Shown: positions 27,894 through 36,134, numbered from the stretch's first letter. The stretch: 64,000 nt of DNA from Pseudarthrobacter albicanus (GCF_018224015.1 NZ_JAGPOT010000021.1:39698-103697), one strand, 5' to 3'. The notes: generated from the sequence alone by a model not told the origin. Made by a program: numbers and translations.

Positions 27894-27937
27894 CACCCGG
27901 CAATTCTGCCATGGGCGGCCCCGCTCCGAGGTTCCGG

Positions 27938-27964
27938 CGTGCCCGGCGTGCCCGGCGTGCCCGG
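27938..27964. repeat. Short tandem repeat
   Basis: CGTGCCCGG is repeated three times without spacer between the lipoprotein gene start and the ssb stop. No function is evident. Confidence 0.8.
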
Positions 27965-27998
27965 GGCGGCGAGCGCTGGGGTACCAGGGTTGTCCGTA

Positions 27999-28553
27999 TC
28001 AGGCCGCCACCCCCTTCAGTTCGCCGGTCTCCTCGTCGACCTCCTCCACCTCGCCGCTGGCGTCGTCGACGAAGACGGTGTGCGAAGCCTCCCCGCCGTC
28101 GTTGTCCTGCCCGTCGCCCGGCGGCAACTGCCCGGGGTCGGTGTCATCGTCCGCGGCGGCGGTGGCCGGCTGTGCGGCGGCGCTCTGGCTACCGACGCTG
28201 ACCATGCGGGTGAAATTCGCGGAGCCCCACATGAGGTCGTGGCCCACGGACTCGGCATCGATCTCCGCCACATGGTAGATCCGGCCGTCCTTCTCCCAGC
28301 TCCGCATCTTCAGCCGGCCGACAACGATGACGCGCTGGCCTTTCTTGATGCTGCAGCCGATGTTTCCGGCCAACTGCCGGTAGCCCTGTACCGTGAACCA
28401 GTTGGTGTTTCCGTCGATCCAGGTGCTGGAGGTGCGGTCATAGCGCCGCTCGGTGGAACCGAGGCGGAACGACGCCGTGGCCACGCCGCCGGGTGTCGTG
28501 GAACTCCTGATCTCCGAGGCGACGAAGCCACGGACCGTGATGTTGTCACTCAT
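27999..28553 (-). CDS. ssb: Single-stranded DNA-binding protein
   Basis: 184 residues. OB-fold in the first ~115 residues (ITVRGFVASEI, NWFTVQGYRQLAGNI, KGQRVIVVGRLKMRSW), then an acidic, Gln/Asp/Gly-rich tail. The C-terminal tip is not the usual acidic DDIPF motif but ELKGVAA, so this is more like the secondary SSB of actinobacteria than the essential replication SSB. The first 50 codons are duplicated downstream of an inserted gene (29620-29771). Its present promoter region differs from the one attached to the fragment copy. ATG 28553 with a CAGGA-containing leader. Confidence 0.9.
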   Translation of the reverse strand: MSDNITVRGFVASEIRSSTTPGGVATASFRLGSTERRYDRTSSTWIDGNTNWFTVQGYRQLAGNIGCSIKKGQRVIVVGRLKMRSWEKDGRIYHVAEIDAESVGHDLMWGSANFTRMVSVGSQSAAAQPATAAADDDTDPGQLPPGDGQDNDGGEASHTVFVDDASGEVEEVDEETGELKGVAA

Positions 28554-28556
28554 TCT
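28405..28556. repeat. 152-bp direct repeat, copy A (in intact ssb)
   Basis: These bases are identical, position for position, to 29620-29771, an offset of exactly 1,215. Similarity continues more weakly upstream of the ssb start for about 100 bases, with shared blocks TCCTGTCTCGA, CCAGCTTCA and CGTACGCC. Together the copies bracket the inserted HEPN-like gene. Confidence 0.97.
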
Positions 28557-28642
28557 TCTGTCCTGTCTCGATGTGTTCTGCCTATGTCGGCAATTCCAGC
28601 TTCAGACAGGCGTACGCCCAGCGGGAGGGCCAAAGCTCACCA

Positions 28643-28651
28643 TGTGGAAAA
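28643..28651 (-). promoter_or_regulatory. Degenerate DnaA box-like site upstream of ssb
   Basis: The minus strand reads TTTTCCACA, one base from the DnaA box TTATCCACA, about 90 bases before the ssb start. A perfect box is at the matching place in the duplicated copy (29859-29867). Between here and 28875 I recognise no gene. Confidence 0.35.
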
Positions 28652-28875
28652 CTTGGGCCGGCGAGCTGTTTGGGACAAGTCGTAGCTCTCGCGCTGCACC
28701 ACTCACCAAGACCTTTGAGTTCATCGTTCAGGCCGCTGCTGCAGCTCGAATCGCTGGAATCTAAGGGCGGCTTAGCGCCGCGACAGCAGCGCGCCATAGC
28801 CCCAGAATGTCGGGGTGTGGGTTGTCTTCACGGGCAATGCCCGCTGTGCTGGTTACAGGGCTGGTGATGAACAAA

Positions 28876-28905
28876 CCGGCCCTGGCTCGTGAGAGGCAGG
28901 GCCGG
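28876..28905. repeat. Inverted repeat just upstream of the HEPN-like gene
   Basis: CCGGCCCTG (28876-28884) is perfectly complementary to CAGGGCCGG (28897-28905) around a 12-base loop, ending 16 bases before the ATG at 28922. It may be an operator, an RNA leader structure, or an old terminator at the edge of the insertion. Confidence 0.6.
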
Positions 28906-28921
28906 TGGGTACGTTTGTCGC

Positions 28922-29593
28922 ATGACCGAAATATCTGAATGGCACCTGATGCACTATTTGACCGAAATCGTGAACCAGACGGAGGCTGCGGAGACTCATT
29001 GCGACAACTACATGTCTGCTGGCAAGGTCTTGCAAAAAGGCGCACGCGGGCGAGCACCCTTTGATCAGATGTTCGCTGCTGGACAAGGCATCCTCTCGGC
29101 TGCCGCAATCGTGAATCAGTTTCTTTGGATCGACACGGAGCCGCAAAAGCCACGAGAGTATGAGCACATAAGCGACGAGCAGTGGGCGGATCTCAAGCTT
29201 CATGCCAAGGCAAGAGCGAAGATGCTTAGAAAGCTCCTGAAGGCAACAGACAAGTCACTTATTCGGTCCAGAACCGTTCGAAACTCACTTGAACACATTG
29301 ACCAACGCCTTGATGCTCGGCTCCTCTTCGGTCCAAGAGTCTTCGCGGACCGCACTGTCGGACCTCCACACTTGATCGGCGTCAAAGGCCTAGACCACAC
29401 CATGACCAACTTCAGGCGGATAGACCCGGAAACGAGCGAGTTTTGGGTACTCTCCCATAGCGCATCACTTGGCGACATCGTGGACGAGCTGCACGGCATG
29501 TCACAGATTGCGCTGGCGAAAATCAGCTCGATCAAGGAGGGAAATCCAGACTACCTACATATAGACGGCCTCAGAACGCGCCTAAGGTCATAG
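28922..29593 (+). CDS. HEPN-like protein inserted at ssb, function unknown
   Basis: 223 residues, mainly helical by composition, no signal peptide or membrane helix. No known family was recognised with certainty. The segment RTVRNSLEHIDQRLD contains R120-N-S-L-E-H125, matching the RX4-6H motif with a polar residue after Arg that marks HEPN ribonucleases of toxin-antitoxin and abortive-infection systems. The C-terminal ~80 residues are less helical. Three 60-base rows counted by hand are 48-53% GC, against about 60-70% in neighbours, suggesting transfer. It runs opposite to ssb and is bracketed by the 152-bp duplication. There is no partner gene, so an antitoxin, if any, is not adjacent. ATG 28922; ribosome site weak. 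Confidence 0.7.
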   Translation: MTEISEWHLMHYLTEIVNQTEAAETHCDNYMSAGKVLQKGARGRAPFDQMFAAGQGILSAAAIVNQFLWIDTEPQKPREYEHISDEQWADLKLHAKARAKMLRKLLKATDKSLIRSRTVRNSLEHIDQRLDARLLFGPRVFADRTVGPPHLIGVKGLDHTMTNFRRIDPETSEFWVLSHSASLGDIVDELHGMSQIALAKISSIKEGNPDYLHIDGLRTRLRS

Positions 29594-29612
29594 CACCACG
29601 TGGAACTATCAA

Positions 29613-29768
29613 TCAGTTCGTGTTTCCGTCGATCCAGGTGCTGGAGGTGCGGTCATAGCGCCGCTCGGTGGAACCGAGGCGGAACGACGCCGTGGCCACG
29701 CCGCCGGGTGTCGTGGAACTCCTGATCTCCGAGGCGACGAAGCCACGGACCGTGATGTTGTCACTCAT
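29613..29768 (-). pseudogene. Truncated 5' copy of ssb
   Basis: A frame from ATG 29768 encodes the first 50 or so residues of SSB, then stops at TGA (29615-29613) one codon after the homology ends. It lacks most of the OB-fold and cannot bind DNA as SSB does. Its upstream region keeps a perfect DnaA box, so this is probably the original ssb start separated from the rest of the gene by the insertion, while the intact gene was completed by the copy brought in. Confidence 0.85.
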
Positions 29769-29771
29769 TCT
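29620..29771. repeat. 152-bp direct repeat, copy B (ssb fragment)
   Basis: Second member of the perfect repeat with 28405-28556. Divergence begins on one side at 29619 and on the other at 29772, where scattered substitutions replace full identity. Confidence 0.97.
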
Positions 29772-29858
29772 CATGTCCTGTCTCGAATTGTCGTGCCCTT
29801 AGCAGGCATGTCCAGCTTCATCCCGCGGGGCGTACGCCGCGAGGTACCGGCTGCTCCA

Positions 29859-29867
29859 TGTGGATAA
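29859..29867 (-). promoter_or_regulatory. DnaA box
   Basis: The minus strand reads TTATCCACA, preceded by G, a perfect DnaA box, about 90 bases before the truncated ssb copy. It suggests that ssb was once, or is, linked to DnaA-dependent transcription control. A single box does not make an origin. Nothing else was recognised between 29772 and 30009. Confidence 0.55.
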
Positions 29868-30009
29868 CCCCGCATATAACCCCAGCACAAAGGAGGTGTT
29901 GGGGACGGGTCCGCAGGACAGGCCGCCGTGCTGCCTGACCGCCGTCGGCCGCGGAACACTGTAAACTTCTTCTGGCGTCCCCGGCAGCAGCCGGCCGGCA
30001 CGCCGACGT

Positions 30010-30085
30010 GCCCCAGTAGCTCAGGGGATAGAGCAGCGGCCTTCTAATCCGCCGGTCGGGGGTTCGATTCCCTCCTGGGGCACCA
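30010..30085 (+). tRNA. tRNA-Arg (TCT)
   Basis: A 76-base gene with encoded CCA (30083-30085). Acceptor GCCCCAG/CTGGGGC, D arm GCTCAGGGGATAGAGC, anticodon loop CTTCTAA (anticodon TCT), T loop TTCGATT. The last pair of the anticodon stem (C-T) is mismatched. It is about 240 bases from the ssb insertion, but no tRNA fragment is duplicated there. Confidence 0.94.
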
Positions 30086-30091
30086 GAACGT

Positions 30092-30128
30092 GGCTCTGGC
30101 CTGCCGGGACGTTCCGCAGGCCAGAGCC
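30092..30128. terminator. Hairpin between tRNA-Arg and corA
   Basis: GGCTCTGGCCTGC (30092-30104) pairs perfectly with GCAGGCCAGAGCC (30116-30128) across 11 bases. It lies 6 bases after tRNA-Arg and 41 bases beyond the convergent corA stop, so it could end both. Confidence 0.8.
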
Positions 30129-30169
30129 GCGATCCCCCCGCATGGGGCCGCCGGCCCGGCGGCCAAAGC

Positions 30170-31186
30170 CTAGATCCACTTGTTGTGTCTGAACGTCCAG
30201 TACAGCACCAGGCCCATGGCGACCATGAGGCCCAGGGCCATCGGGTAGCCGAAAAACCACTCCAGTTCGGGCATCGCGCGGAAATTCATTCCGTAGATCG
30301 ACGCGATCAGGGTCGGGGCAAACAGGATGGCGGCCCAGGACGAGATCCTTTTGACCTCCTCGTTCTGGGCGATACTCGATTCCGTCAGGAGGCGCATCTC
30401 GTCGTTCTGCCGCTGGGCCACCAGCGCCGCGTTGACGGCCAGCGCATTCTGCAGCAGGGCGCGGAAGGCAGTAATGCGGTCGTTCAGCCGCAGGACGTGG
30501 TCCAGGACGTCCCGGAAGTGGTCCTGCAGTTCGGGGGCGGGCTTCTGGTCCGGGGACCCGACCATCAGCGCCTGCAGGAGGGCGGCCAGCGGCGCTGTGG
30601 CGCGCTGGAACATGATGACCTGGCGCGAGAGTTCGTAGATCCGGCGGGACACGCCCGGATCCGCCGCGAAGAGCTCGTCCTCGATTTCGTCGATGTCGTT
30701 CTCCAGCCCGGCGGCAACCGGTTCGTACTCGTCCACCACCTGGTCCACAATCGCGTAGAGCACAGCCGCAGGGCCGAGCGACAGGAATTCGGGCTCGGAT
30801 TCCATCCGCCGGCGGACCCGAGCCAGATCCGGTGATTCGGCACGGCGGACGGTGACGACAAAGTCCGCCCCGGCGAAGACGTGGATCTCGCCGAATTCAA
30901 CCTTTTCCAGATCATCCAGATAGCGGGCGGGGCGCAGCACCAGGAAGAGCGTTTCGCCGTAGTGTTCGAGCTTCGCCCGCTGATGGCCGGCGAGCGCATC
31001 CTCGACGGCGAGATGACTCAGGTCGAATTCCTCAGCCACCGAGCGCAGCTCCTCCGCGTCCGGCCGGTAAAGCCCGATCCAGGCCATGCCCTGGCGCTGC
31101 CGCAAGATGAAAAAGGTCTCCTCCAGACCCTCCGGGTCCGCGGTCCGGCGACCGTCCACGTACACGGCGTTGTCCACGATGGTCAT
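30170..31186 (-). CDS. corA: CorA-family divalent cation transporter
   Basis: 338 residues. A soluble N-terminal domain (to about 270) precedes two C-terminal helices; the family selectivity motif YGMNF sits after the first, followed by MPELEWFFGYP and the short basic C-terminus FRHNKWI. This matches Mg2+/Co2+ channels that assemble as pentamers in the cytoplasmic membrane. The start is ATG 31186 with GGAGG 9 bases upstream; an upstream in-frame start at 31207 is less likely. Single gene. Confidence 0.94.
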   Translation of the reverse strand: MTIVDNAVYVDGRRTADPEGLEETFFILRQRQGMAWIGLYRPDAEELRSVAEEFDLSHLAVEDALAGHQRAKLEHYGETLFLVLRPARYLDDLEKVEFGEIHVFAGADFVVTVRRAESPDLARVRRRMESEPEFLSLGPAAVLYAIVDQVVDEYEPVAAGLENDIDEIEDELFAADPGVSRRIYELSRQVIMFQRATAPLAALLQALMVGSPDQKPAPELQDHFRDVLDHVLRLNDRITAFRALLQNALAVNAALVAQRQNDEMRLLTESSIAQNEEVKRISSWAAILFAPTLIASIYGMNFRAMPELEWFFGYPMALGLMVAMGLVLYWTFRHNKWI

Positions 31187-31366
31187 GGCAGCGGGCCTCC
31201 TCCGCAAGGCATCCCTTGGCTGAGACGTTATACCGTGCCCGGGCCCGTGCCAACAGCCGGAGATGCGCTGTCCGCGCCGGCGTCCCGAGGTCTAAAATTC
31301 GCATAGGCCCGCTGGCCGTCGGTACCCGAGTCCACGCGGGACGACCCTTGAGAGGAAATTGCCGCC

Positions 31367-31879
31367 ATGACCGAGACACCCCGTGAAACCGGGCCCGATA
31401 TTCCCGGCGTGACCCCGCAGCCTGGACACCGGCCCTCCGGGGGCCCGGCCTCCCCCGCACCCGGCTACGGCCCCGACGGAACGAACATAGACGGAACGAA
31501 CACACAGGCCCCGGCCGGCGGATCCGAACCCGCCGCCGGGCGAGGCGGAACGGTGGATACACCTCCGCCGGCAGGGAGGTCGGGGCCGACAGGTGCTGCC
31601 GGCCCCGAACACCATCAGGTCACCCGTGCAGGCATGGTCTGGGCGGCGGTCGCCAGCGCCCTCGTCGTGCTGATCCTGCTCATCGCCTTCATCCTGCAGA
31701 ACCAGGACTCCGTCAGGGTAAAGTTCTTCGGCTTGGAAGGCGCCGTCTCCCTCGGCGTCGCCCTGCTCATTGCGGCCGTGGGCGGCGGGGTGCTGGTCGC
31801 CATTGCCGGGGCCGCGCGCATCATCCAGCTCCGGCTTGCAGCCCACCGCCAGAGGGTGAAGACGGCCGGCCGCCGCTGA
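31367..31879 (+). CDS. LapA-domain (DUF1049) membrane protein
   Basis: 170 residues. The first ~85 are disordered, rich in Pro, Gly and Thr. A hydrophobic helix (WAAVASALVVLILLIAFILQ) is followed by NQDSVRVKFFG and a second helix, the arrangement of the LapA/YciS lipopolysaccharide-assembly-like domain found also in Gram-positives. The role there is unknown. A basic tail follows. ATG start with GAGAGGAAA upstream. Convergent with map. Confidence 0.85.
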   Translation: MTETPRETGPDIPGVTPQPGHRPSGGPASPAPGYGPDGTNIDGTNTQAPAGGSEPAAGRGGTVDTPPPAGRSGPTGAAGPEHHQVTRAGMVWAAVASALVVLILLIAFILQNQDSVRVKFFGLEGAVSLGVALLIAAVGGGVLVAIAGAARIIQLRLAAHRQRVKTAGRR

Positions 31880-31924
31880 GGCCAGCCCCGGCTTGAAAGC
31901 GGCCGCGGGCGGATGTCCCGCCCC

Positions 31925-32692
31925 TTAGGGCAGGGTCAGGATGAGGGGCCCGTCGGCCGTGACGGCGACGGTGTGTTCGCTGTGCGCCGCCCGGCGGCCG
32001 TTCGCCGAGCGGAGGGTCCATTCGTCGTCGTCGTGGAAGTAGTCATCCTTGCCGCCCAGGATCAGCATCGGCTCGATGGCGATTACCAGCCCCTCGGTCA
32101 GCTTGATGCCCCGGCCGGGCCGCCCGTCGTTGGGGACGTGCGGCTCGGCGTGCATGGTTTTTCCGATTCCATGGCCGCCGTGGTCCGCGAGCAGGCCGTA
32201 GCCGGCCCGGCGGGCTGCGCCGCCGATCGCGTAGCCCAGGTCGCCCATTTTGTTCCCGATCCGGGCGGCGTCAATGCCGCGGGCCAGGGCGGCGTCCGTG
32301 GCGTCAATCAGCGCCTGGTCCACCGGGTCCGCGGTGCCCACGATGAAGCTGACGGCCGCGTCCCCGCACCAGCCTTCGAGGAAGGCGCCGCAGTCGACGC
32401 TGAGCAGGTCCCCGTCCTGCAGCCGGTAGTCGTCGGGGATGCCGTGCACGACGGCGTCATTGACGCTTGTGCAGATCACGCCCGGGAACGGCACGGCTGC
32501 CCAGCGCGGCCGGTAGTTCAGGAAGGCGGGGGTCGCCCCGGCGTCGGAAATCGACGCCGCGGCCAGCTCGTCCAGTTCCTTCAGGGACACCCCGACGGCG
32601 GACGCCTCCCGGACCTTCGCCAGCGTGTTCGCTACCACCCGGCCCGCCTCGCGCATGAGGGCGATCTCGGCTGGACTCTTGATCATGGACAT
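31925..32692 (-). CDS. map: Type I methionine aminopeptidase
   Basis: 255-residue metallopeptidase that removes the initiator Met after deformylation. The five metal ligands are recognisable: Asp in SVDCGAF, Asp in WCGDAAVSF, His in HGGHGIGKTMH, Glu in IEPML and Glu in HSEHTVAV. The ATG at 32692 has GGAAGGAAG 4 bases upstream; a second ATG two codons later is possible. Its partner enzyme def lies about 5 kb away. Single gene. Confidence 0.96.
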   Translation of the reverse strand: MSMIKSPAEIALMREAGRVVANTLAKVREASAVGVSLKELDELAAASISDAGATPAFLNYRPRWAAVPFPGVICTSVNDAVVHGIPDDYRLQDGDLLSVDCGAFLEGWCGDAAVSFIVGTADPVDQALIDATDAALARGIDAARIGNKMGDLGYAIGGAARRAGYGLLADHGGHGIGKTMHAEPHVPNDGRPGRGIKLTEGLVIAIEPMLILGGKDDYFHDDDEWTLRSANGRRAAHSEHTVAVTADGPLILTLP

Positions 32693-32770
32693 GGGTCTTC
32701 CTTCCGACGCGGACCGGCGGCCTGCTGCCATCAACTCTAGGGCCCGCCCGCCGGTGTCTACAGTGGCACC

Positions 32771-33454
32771 ATGGCCAACACAGCACTGATGACCGCGGTC
32801 CGCTCCGGACTGCAGGCCGCCGCGGATCCGGTCCGGGCGGCGTGGGCGCAGGCCTACCTGAAGTCGGAGATGCCGTCCCTCGGCGTGCGGGTGCCGGAGG
32901 TCCGCCGGATCGTCAAGACCGCGGCCGCCGGACTGCCTCCGAACACTGTCGACGAATTGAAGGCCACGGTGCTGGAACTGTGGCGCGATGCGACGTGGCG
33001 CGAGGAACGGTACGCGGCCATCGACCTCACCGGCCTCAAGCTGGCCGCTGGCCAGCTGGGCATGCTGGCGGTCTACGAGGAGATCATCCGCAGCGGCGCC
33101 TGGTGGGATCTGGTGGATGGGGTGGCGCACCGGCTCCGCGGGCTGCTGCAGGCGCACCCGGCGGAAATGGCCCCTGTCCTGCGCCGCTGGAGCACCGATC
33201 CGGACTTGTGGATCCGGCGGGCCTCCATCACGGCCCAGCTCGGCGCGAAATCCGCGACGGACACGGCACTGCTGGCAGCCGTCATCGAGGCCAACGTGGC
33301 GGACCCGGAATTCTTCATCCGGAAGGCCATCGGCTGGGCGCTGCGCGACTACGCCAGGACGGATCCGGGCTGGGTCCGCGCGTTCGTGCGGCGGCACGGC
33401 GAAGGCCTCAGCCCCCTGTCACGTCGGGAAGCCGTCCGCAACCTGCCGGCCTGA
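32771..33454 (+). CDS. AlkD-like DNA alkylation repair protein (HEAT-like repeats)
   Basis: 227 residues. All-helical alkylpurine DNA glycosylase family. Diagnostic segments are YLKSEMPSLGVRVPEVR, WREERYAAIDL, WWDLVDGVAH with the Trp-Asp pair used at the active face, LWIRRASI and FFIRKAIGWALRDYA. The length fits B. cereus AlkD (237). It removes bulky or cationic alkylated bases, chiefly N7-methylguanine and N3-methyladenine, in known members. ATG start, divergent from map with 78 bases between. Confidence 0.9.
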   Translation: MANTALMTAVRSGLQAAADPVRAAWAQAYLKSEMPSLGVRVPEVRRIVKTAAAGLPPNTVDELKATVLELWRDATWREERYAAIDLTGLKLAAGQLGMLAVYEEIIRSGAWWDLVDGVAHRLRGLLQAHPAEMAPVLRRWSTDPDLWIRRASITAQLGAKSATDTALLAAVIEANVADPEFFIRKAIGWALRDYARTDPGWVRAFVRRHGEGLSPLSRREAVRNLPA

Positions 33455-33481
33455 CCCGGCCAAAGGACCGGCGCCGGCGGC

Positions 33482-35089
33482 TCAGATGACCGGGCGGGTG
33501 GTGACCGGTTCGTCCGATTTGCTGAACAGCAGCTTGGTCCGCGGATCCAGGAAGATCAGGTACAGGGCGAACAGCAGGGCGATGATGGCGGCGGCGTTGC
33601 GGGCCAGGGCAAGGGCCAGGCCGAGGTCGGCGGTCTGGAGGTAGGGGAACACGTCCAGCTGGTCCGAGATCGCGTACACCATGAAGAAGGACACGATGAA
33701 GTAGAGCGCCTTGACCTGCCAGTCGTCACGGATGCCCGTGACGGCAAACAGCGGAATGAGCCAGACGATGTACCAGGACTGGATCATCGGGGCCAGGAGC
33801 ACGACGGCGGCGAACGCCAGGGTGAGGCGGCGCATCAGGCGGTCGTGGTCACCGCGGAAGATCTGCCAGGCGACGATCCCGACGGCGAGCAGCTTGCCGG
33901 CGTCGTAAACCCATTTGGCCAGTCCCCAGCCGTCGAGTCCGAAGGCGTTGGAGATGGAGGCGACCACCAGGCCGAGCAGGCCGACCGGCGCGTACCAGAT
34001 CCAGATGCTGCCCGGGGCGGAGAGCCCATTGATCCAGCCGAAGCCGAAGCCGTTGACCCGGCTCATGGCGTACAGCAGCGCCAGGCTGATCCCGGCGGTG
34101 AGTCCCCAGAAGAGGATCTTCCGCGGCCAGCCCGCGTTCTTGCCTGCCCACAGCAGGCCGATGAACGGCAGGAAGACGATCGTGATGGGCTTGACCGAGA
34201 TGGACAGGGTGACAAGCACGATGCCGAAGATGACCCGCCTGGTCGCGCAGTAGTAGAGGCCGGCCAGGGCCAGGCCGATCATGAGGGCGTCGTTGTGGAC
34301 GCTGGCGATGAAGTTGGTGAGGAACAGCGGGTTGGCGGCGGTCAGCCACAAGGCCCGGTGCGGGTTGACGCCATGGAGTTCGGCGAGCTTGGGCACGTAG
34401 ATCACGCAGAGCACGATGCCGGCCAGCGCGGCGAGGCGGAACAGCATGATGCTGGCTTCCGGGTGCACGTTGGTGGACCAGACCACGAGCTGTTCGATCC
34501 AGAGGAAGAGCTGCCCGTACGGGACGGGCGCCTCGGTCCACATCTTGTCGGCGCCGAGCTGGAAGTAGTTGGACAGCGCGGAGATGCCGTTTTCGTACGG
34601 GTTGAAGCCTTCCACCATCAGGCGGCCCTGGCCGATGTAGGCATAGACGTCCCGGCTGAACAGCGGGACGGAGAACATCAGCGGCAGGCCCCAGGCCACC
34701 ACGGCCTGGAGCGTCGCTTTGCGGGCGTCCGCGCCCCAGACGCGCACCCGTTGGCCCAGCCGCAGCCAGGCCCGGACCAGCAGCATGCCGCCGACGGCGA
34801 GCAGCACGATGCACAGGGCCACGCCGACGGCTTCGGTGCGCATCCAGATGAAGAGGGGAACCCGGCGGAGCTCGGACACCGGGGCAAGCCAGCCGACGCC
34901 GAGCGATCCGATCGCCATGAACAGTGACCCCAGGAACCCCGACAGGATGGGGGAACGTGCGTTGTCCACCTCAGCAGGAACTGCTGCTGGTCCGGCACCA
35001 GCAGCTGTTGGGGACGTACCGGCAGCTGTCGTCGCCGCCGCAGGCACAGGCGCCGTCATGTCAGGATCGTCCAATCTGTTGTGGGGCAT
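33482..35089 (-). CDS. mptB: Polyprenol-phosphate-mannose-dependent mannosyltransferase, MptB-like (GT-C)
   Basis: 535 residues with about 12-13 membrane helices after a Pro/Ala/Thr-rich cytoplasmic N-terminus. The first extracytoplasmic loop has FSRDVYAYIGQGRLMVEG, with an Asp typical of GT-C catalytic loops, then NPYENGISAL. The pattern matches the actinobacterial MptA/MptB alpha-1,6-mannosyltransferases that build the lipomannan core from polyprenyl-phosphomannose. MptB rather than MptA is my judgment from overall similarity. ATG 35089 is used; 35059 is an alternative. Single gene, convergent with the AlkD-like gene. Confidence 0.8.
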   Translation of the reverse strand: MPHNRLDDPDMTAPVPAAATTAAGTSPTAAGAGPAAVPAEVDNARSPILSGFLGSLFMAIGSLGVGWLAPVSELRRVPLFIWMRTEAVGVALCIVLLAVGGMLLVRAWLRLGQRVRVWGADARKATLQAVVAWGLPLMFSVPLFSRDVYAYIGQGRLMVEGFNPYENGISALSNYFQLGADKMWTEAPVPYGQLFLWIEQLVVWSTNVHPEASIMLFRLAALAGIVLCVIYVPKLAELHGVNPHRALWLTAANPLFLTNFIASVHNDALMIGLALAGLYYCATRRVIFGIVLVTLSISVKPITIVFLPFIGLLWAGKNAGWPRKILFWGLTAGISLALLYAMSRVNGFGFGWINGLSAPGSIWIWYAPVGLLGLVVASISNAFGLDGWGLAKWVYDAGKLLAVGIVAWQIFRGDHDRLMRRLTLAFAAVVLLAPMIQSWYIVWLIPLFAVTGIRDDWQVKALYFIVSFFMVYAISDQLDVFPYLQTADLGLALALARNAAAIIALLFALYLIFLDPRTKLLFSKSDEPVTTRPVI

Positions 35090-35216
35090 GTTCCGCCCTC
35101 AGCAGGCCGACGGATCGGGGCCGGGGCATGCAGCGATGACGAAAAATTCCGACGGCCGCGTACCCGAAATCCTAGCACCGGGCGGCTCCCGGGCGGCGAA
35201 ACGGTAGGCTGTGCTG

Positions 35217-35873
35217 GTGCCTATATCTAATGAACGCATCGTCTGGATCGACTGCGAAATGACCGGCCTGGACACCGTGAACGACGCCCTCATCGAGGTC
35301 GCTGCCCTGGTGACGGACTCGGAACTTAATATTTTGGGGGACGGCGTCGACGTCGTCATCAAGCCGGACGACGCCGCGCTGGCCCAGATGAACGACTTCG
35401 TCCGCGACATGCACACCAGGTCTGGGCTGCTCGCGGAGCTTCCGCAGGGCAAGACCATGGCCGAGGCGCAGGCGGCGGTGCTGGGGTACATCAAGAAATG
35501 GGTGCCGGATGCCAGGAAGGCGCCGCTGGGCGGCAACTCGGTGGGAACGGACCGGGTCTTCCTCGTCCGTGACATGCCGGAGATCGTGGAGCACCTGCAC
35601 TACCGCGTCATCGATGTGAGCACCATCAAGGAACTCTCCCGGCGCTGGTTCGCCCGCGCCTACTTCCAGTCCCCCGCCAAGCTTGGCGGCCACCGAGCCC
35701 TCGGCGACATCAGGGATTCCATCGACGAACTCCGCTACTACCGCGAGGCGGTCTTTGTCCCCGCCCCCGGACCGGACAGCGCCACGGCGCAGCGGATCGC
35801 GAAGCAGGTCATGGGCGCCGCGGCAGTACCGGCCGAGGCCGCCGCAGCCCCCGTCCAGGCTCCCGCCGAGTAA
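35217..35873 (+). CDS. orn: Oligoribonuclease
   Basis: 218-residue DEDDh 3'-5' exoribonuclease that degrades very short RNAs, including linear dinucleotides such as pGpG. Motif I is IVWIDCEMTGLD and motif III is HRALGDIRDSI; the intermediate Asp is in YRVIDVSTIKEL. A C-terminal tail rich in Ala and Pro exceeds the E. coli length (181). GTG 35217 is preferred because AGG lies 8 bases upstream; another GTG is at 35211. tRNA-His follows. Confidence 0.95.
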   Translation: MPISNERIVWIDCEMTGLDTVNDALIEVAALVTDSELNILGDGVDVVIKPDDAALAQMNDFVRDMHTRSGLLAELPQGKTMAEAQAAVLGYIKKWVPDARKAPLGGNSVGTDRVFLVRDMPEIVEHLHYRVIDVSTIKELSRRWFARAYFQSPAKLGGHRALGDIRDSIDELRYYREAVFVPAPGPDSATAQRIAKQVMGAAAVPAEAAAAPVQAPAE

Positions 35874-36026
35874 TCCCGGGCCGCCCGGGAACGTGATCTG
35901 CACCACGTTTTGCGGAAATTTTGGCGAATTTCCCAAAAGTGGCAAAACCACCCCCGAACAACAGGTAAGCTATTTGTCGTTGCCTTTCCAGCCAGCCGGT
36001 CCGCCGGAGGGCATGCCGAGGCACAT

Positions 36027-36100
36027 GGTGGGCGTAGCTCAGTTGGCAGAGCGCCTGGTTGTGGTCCAGGAGGTCGCGGGTTCAACCCCCGTCGCTCACC
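36027..36100 (+). tRNA. tRNA-His (GTG)
   Basis: Cloverleaf with acceptor GTGGGCG/CGCTCAC, anticodon stem CCTGG/CCAGG around TTGTGGT (anticodon GTG) and T loop TTCAACC. The extra 5' G (36027) opposes discriminator C (36100), the identity feature of tRNA-His. CCA is not encoded. Confidence 0.95.
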
Positions 36101-36134
36101 CTCATGAAGGACGGCAGTGATTGTCCGACCTTGC

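Noticed and set aside
28571..28867. Small gene between ssb and the HEPN-like gene
   Set aside because: 98-codon plus frame is Cys/Ser/Leu-rich with no ribosome site; similar minus frames exist over the same bases.
29859..29867. Replication origin near ssb
   Set aside because: A single DnaA box, no dnaA/dnaN/gyrB or AT-rich unwinding region.
27999..30085. tRNA-Arg as the target of the insertion at ssb
   Set aside because: No part of the tRNA is duplicated; the only long repeat is the ssb 5' end.
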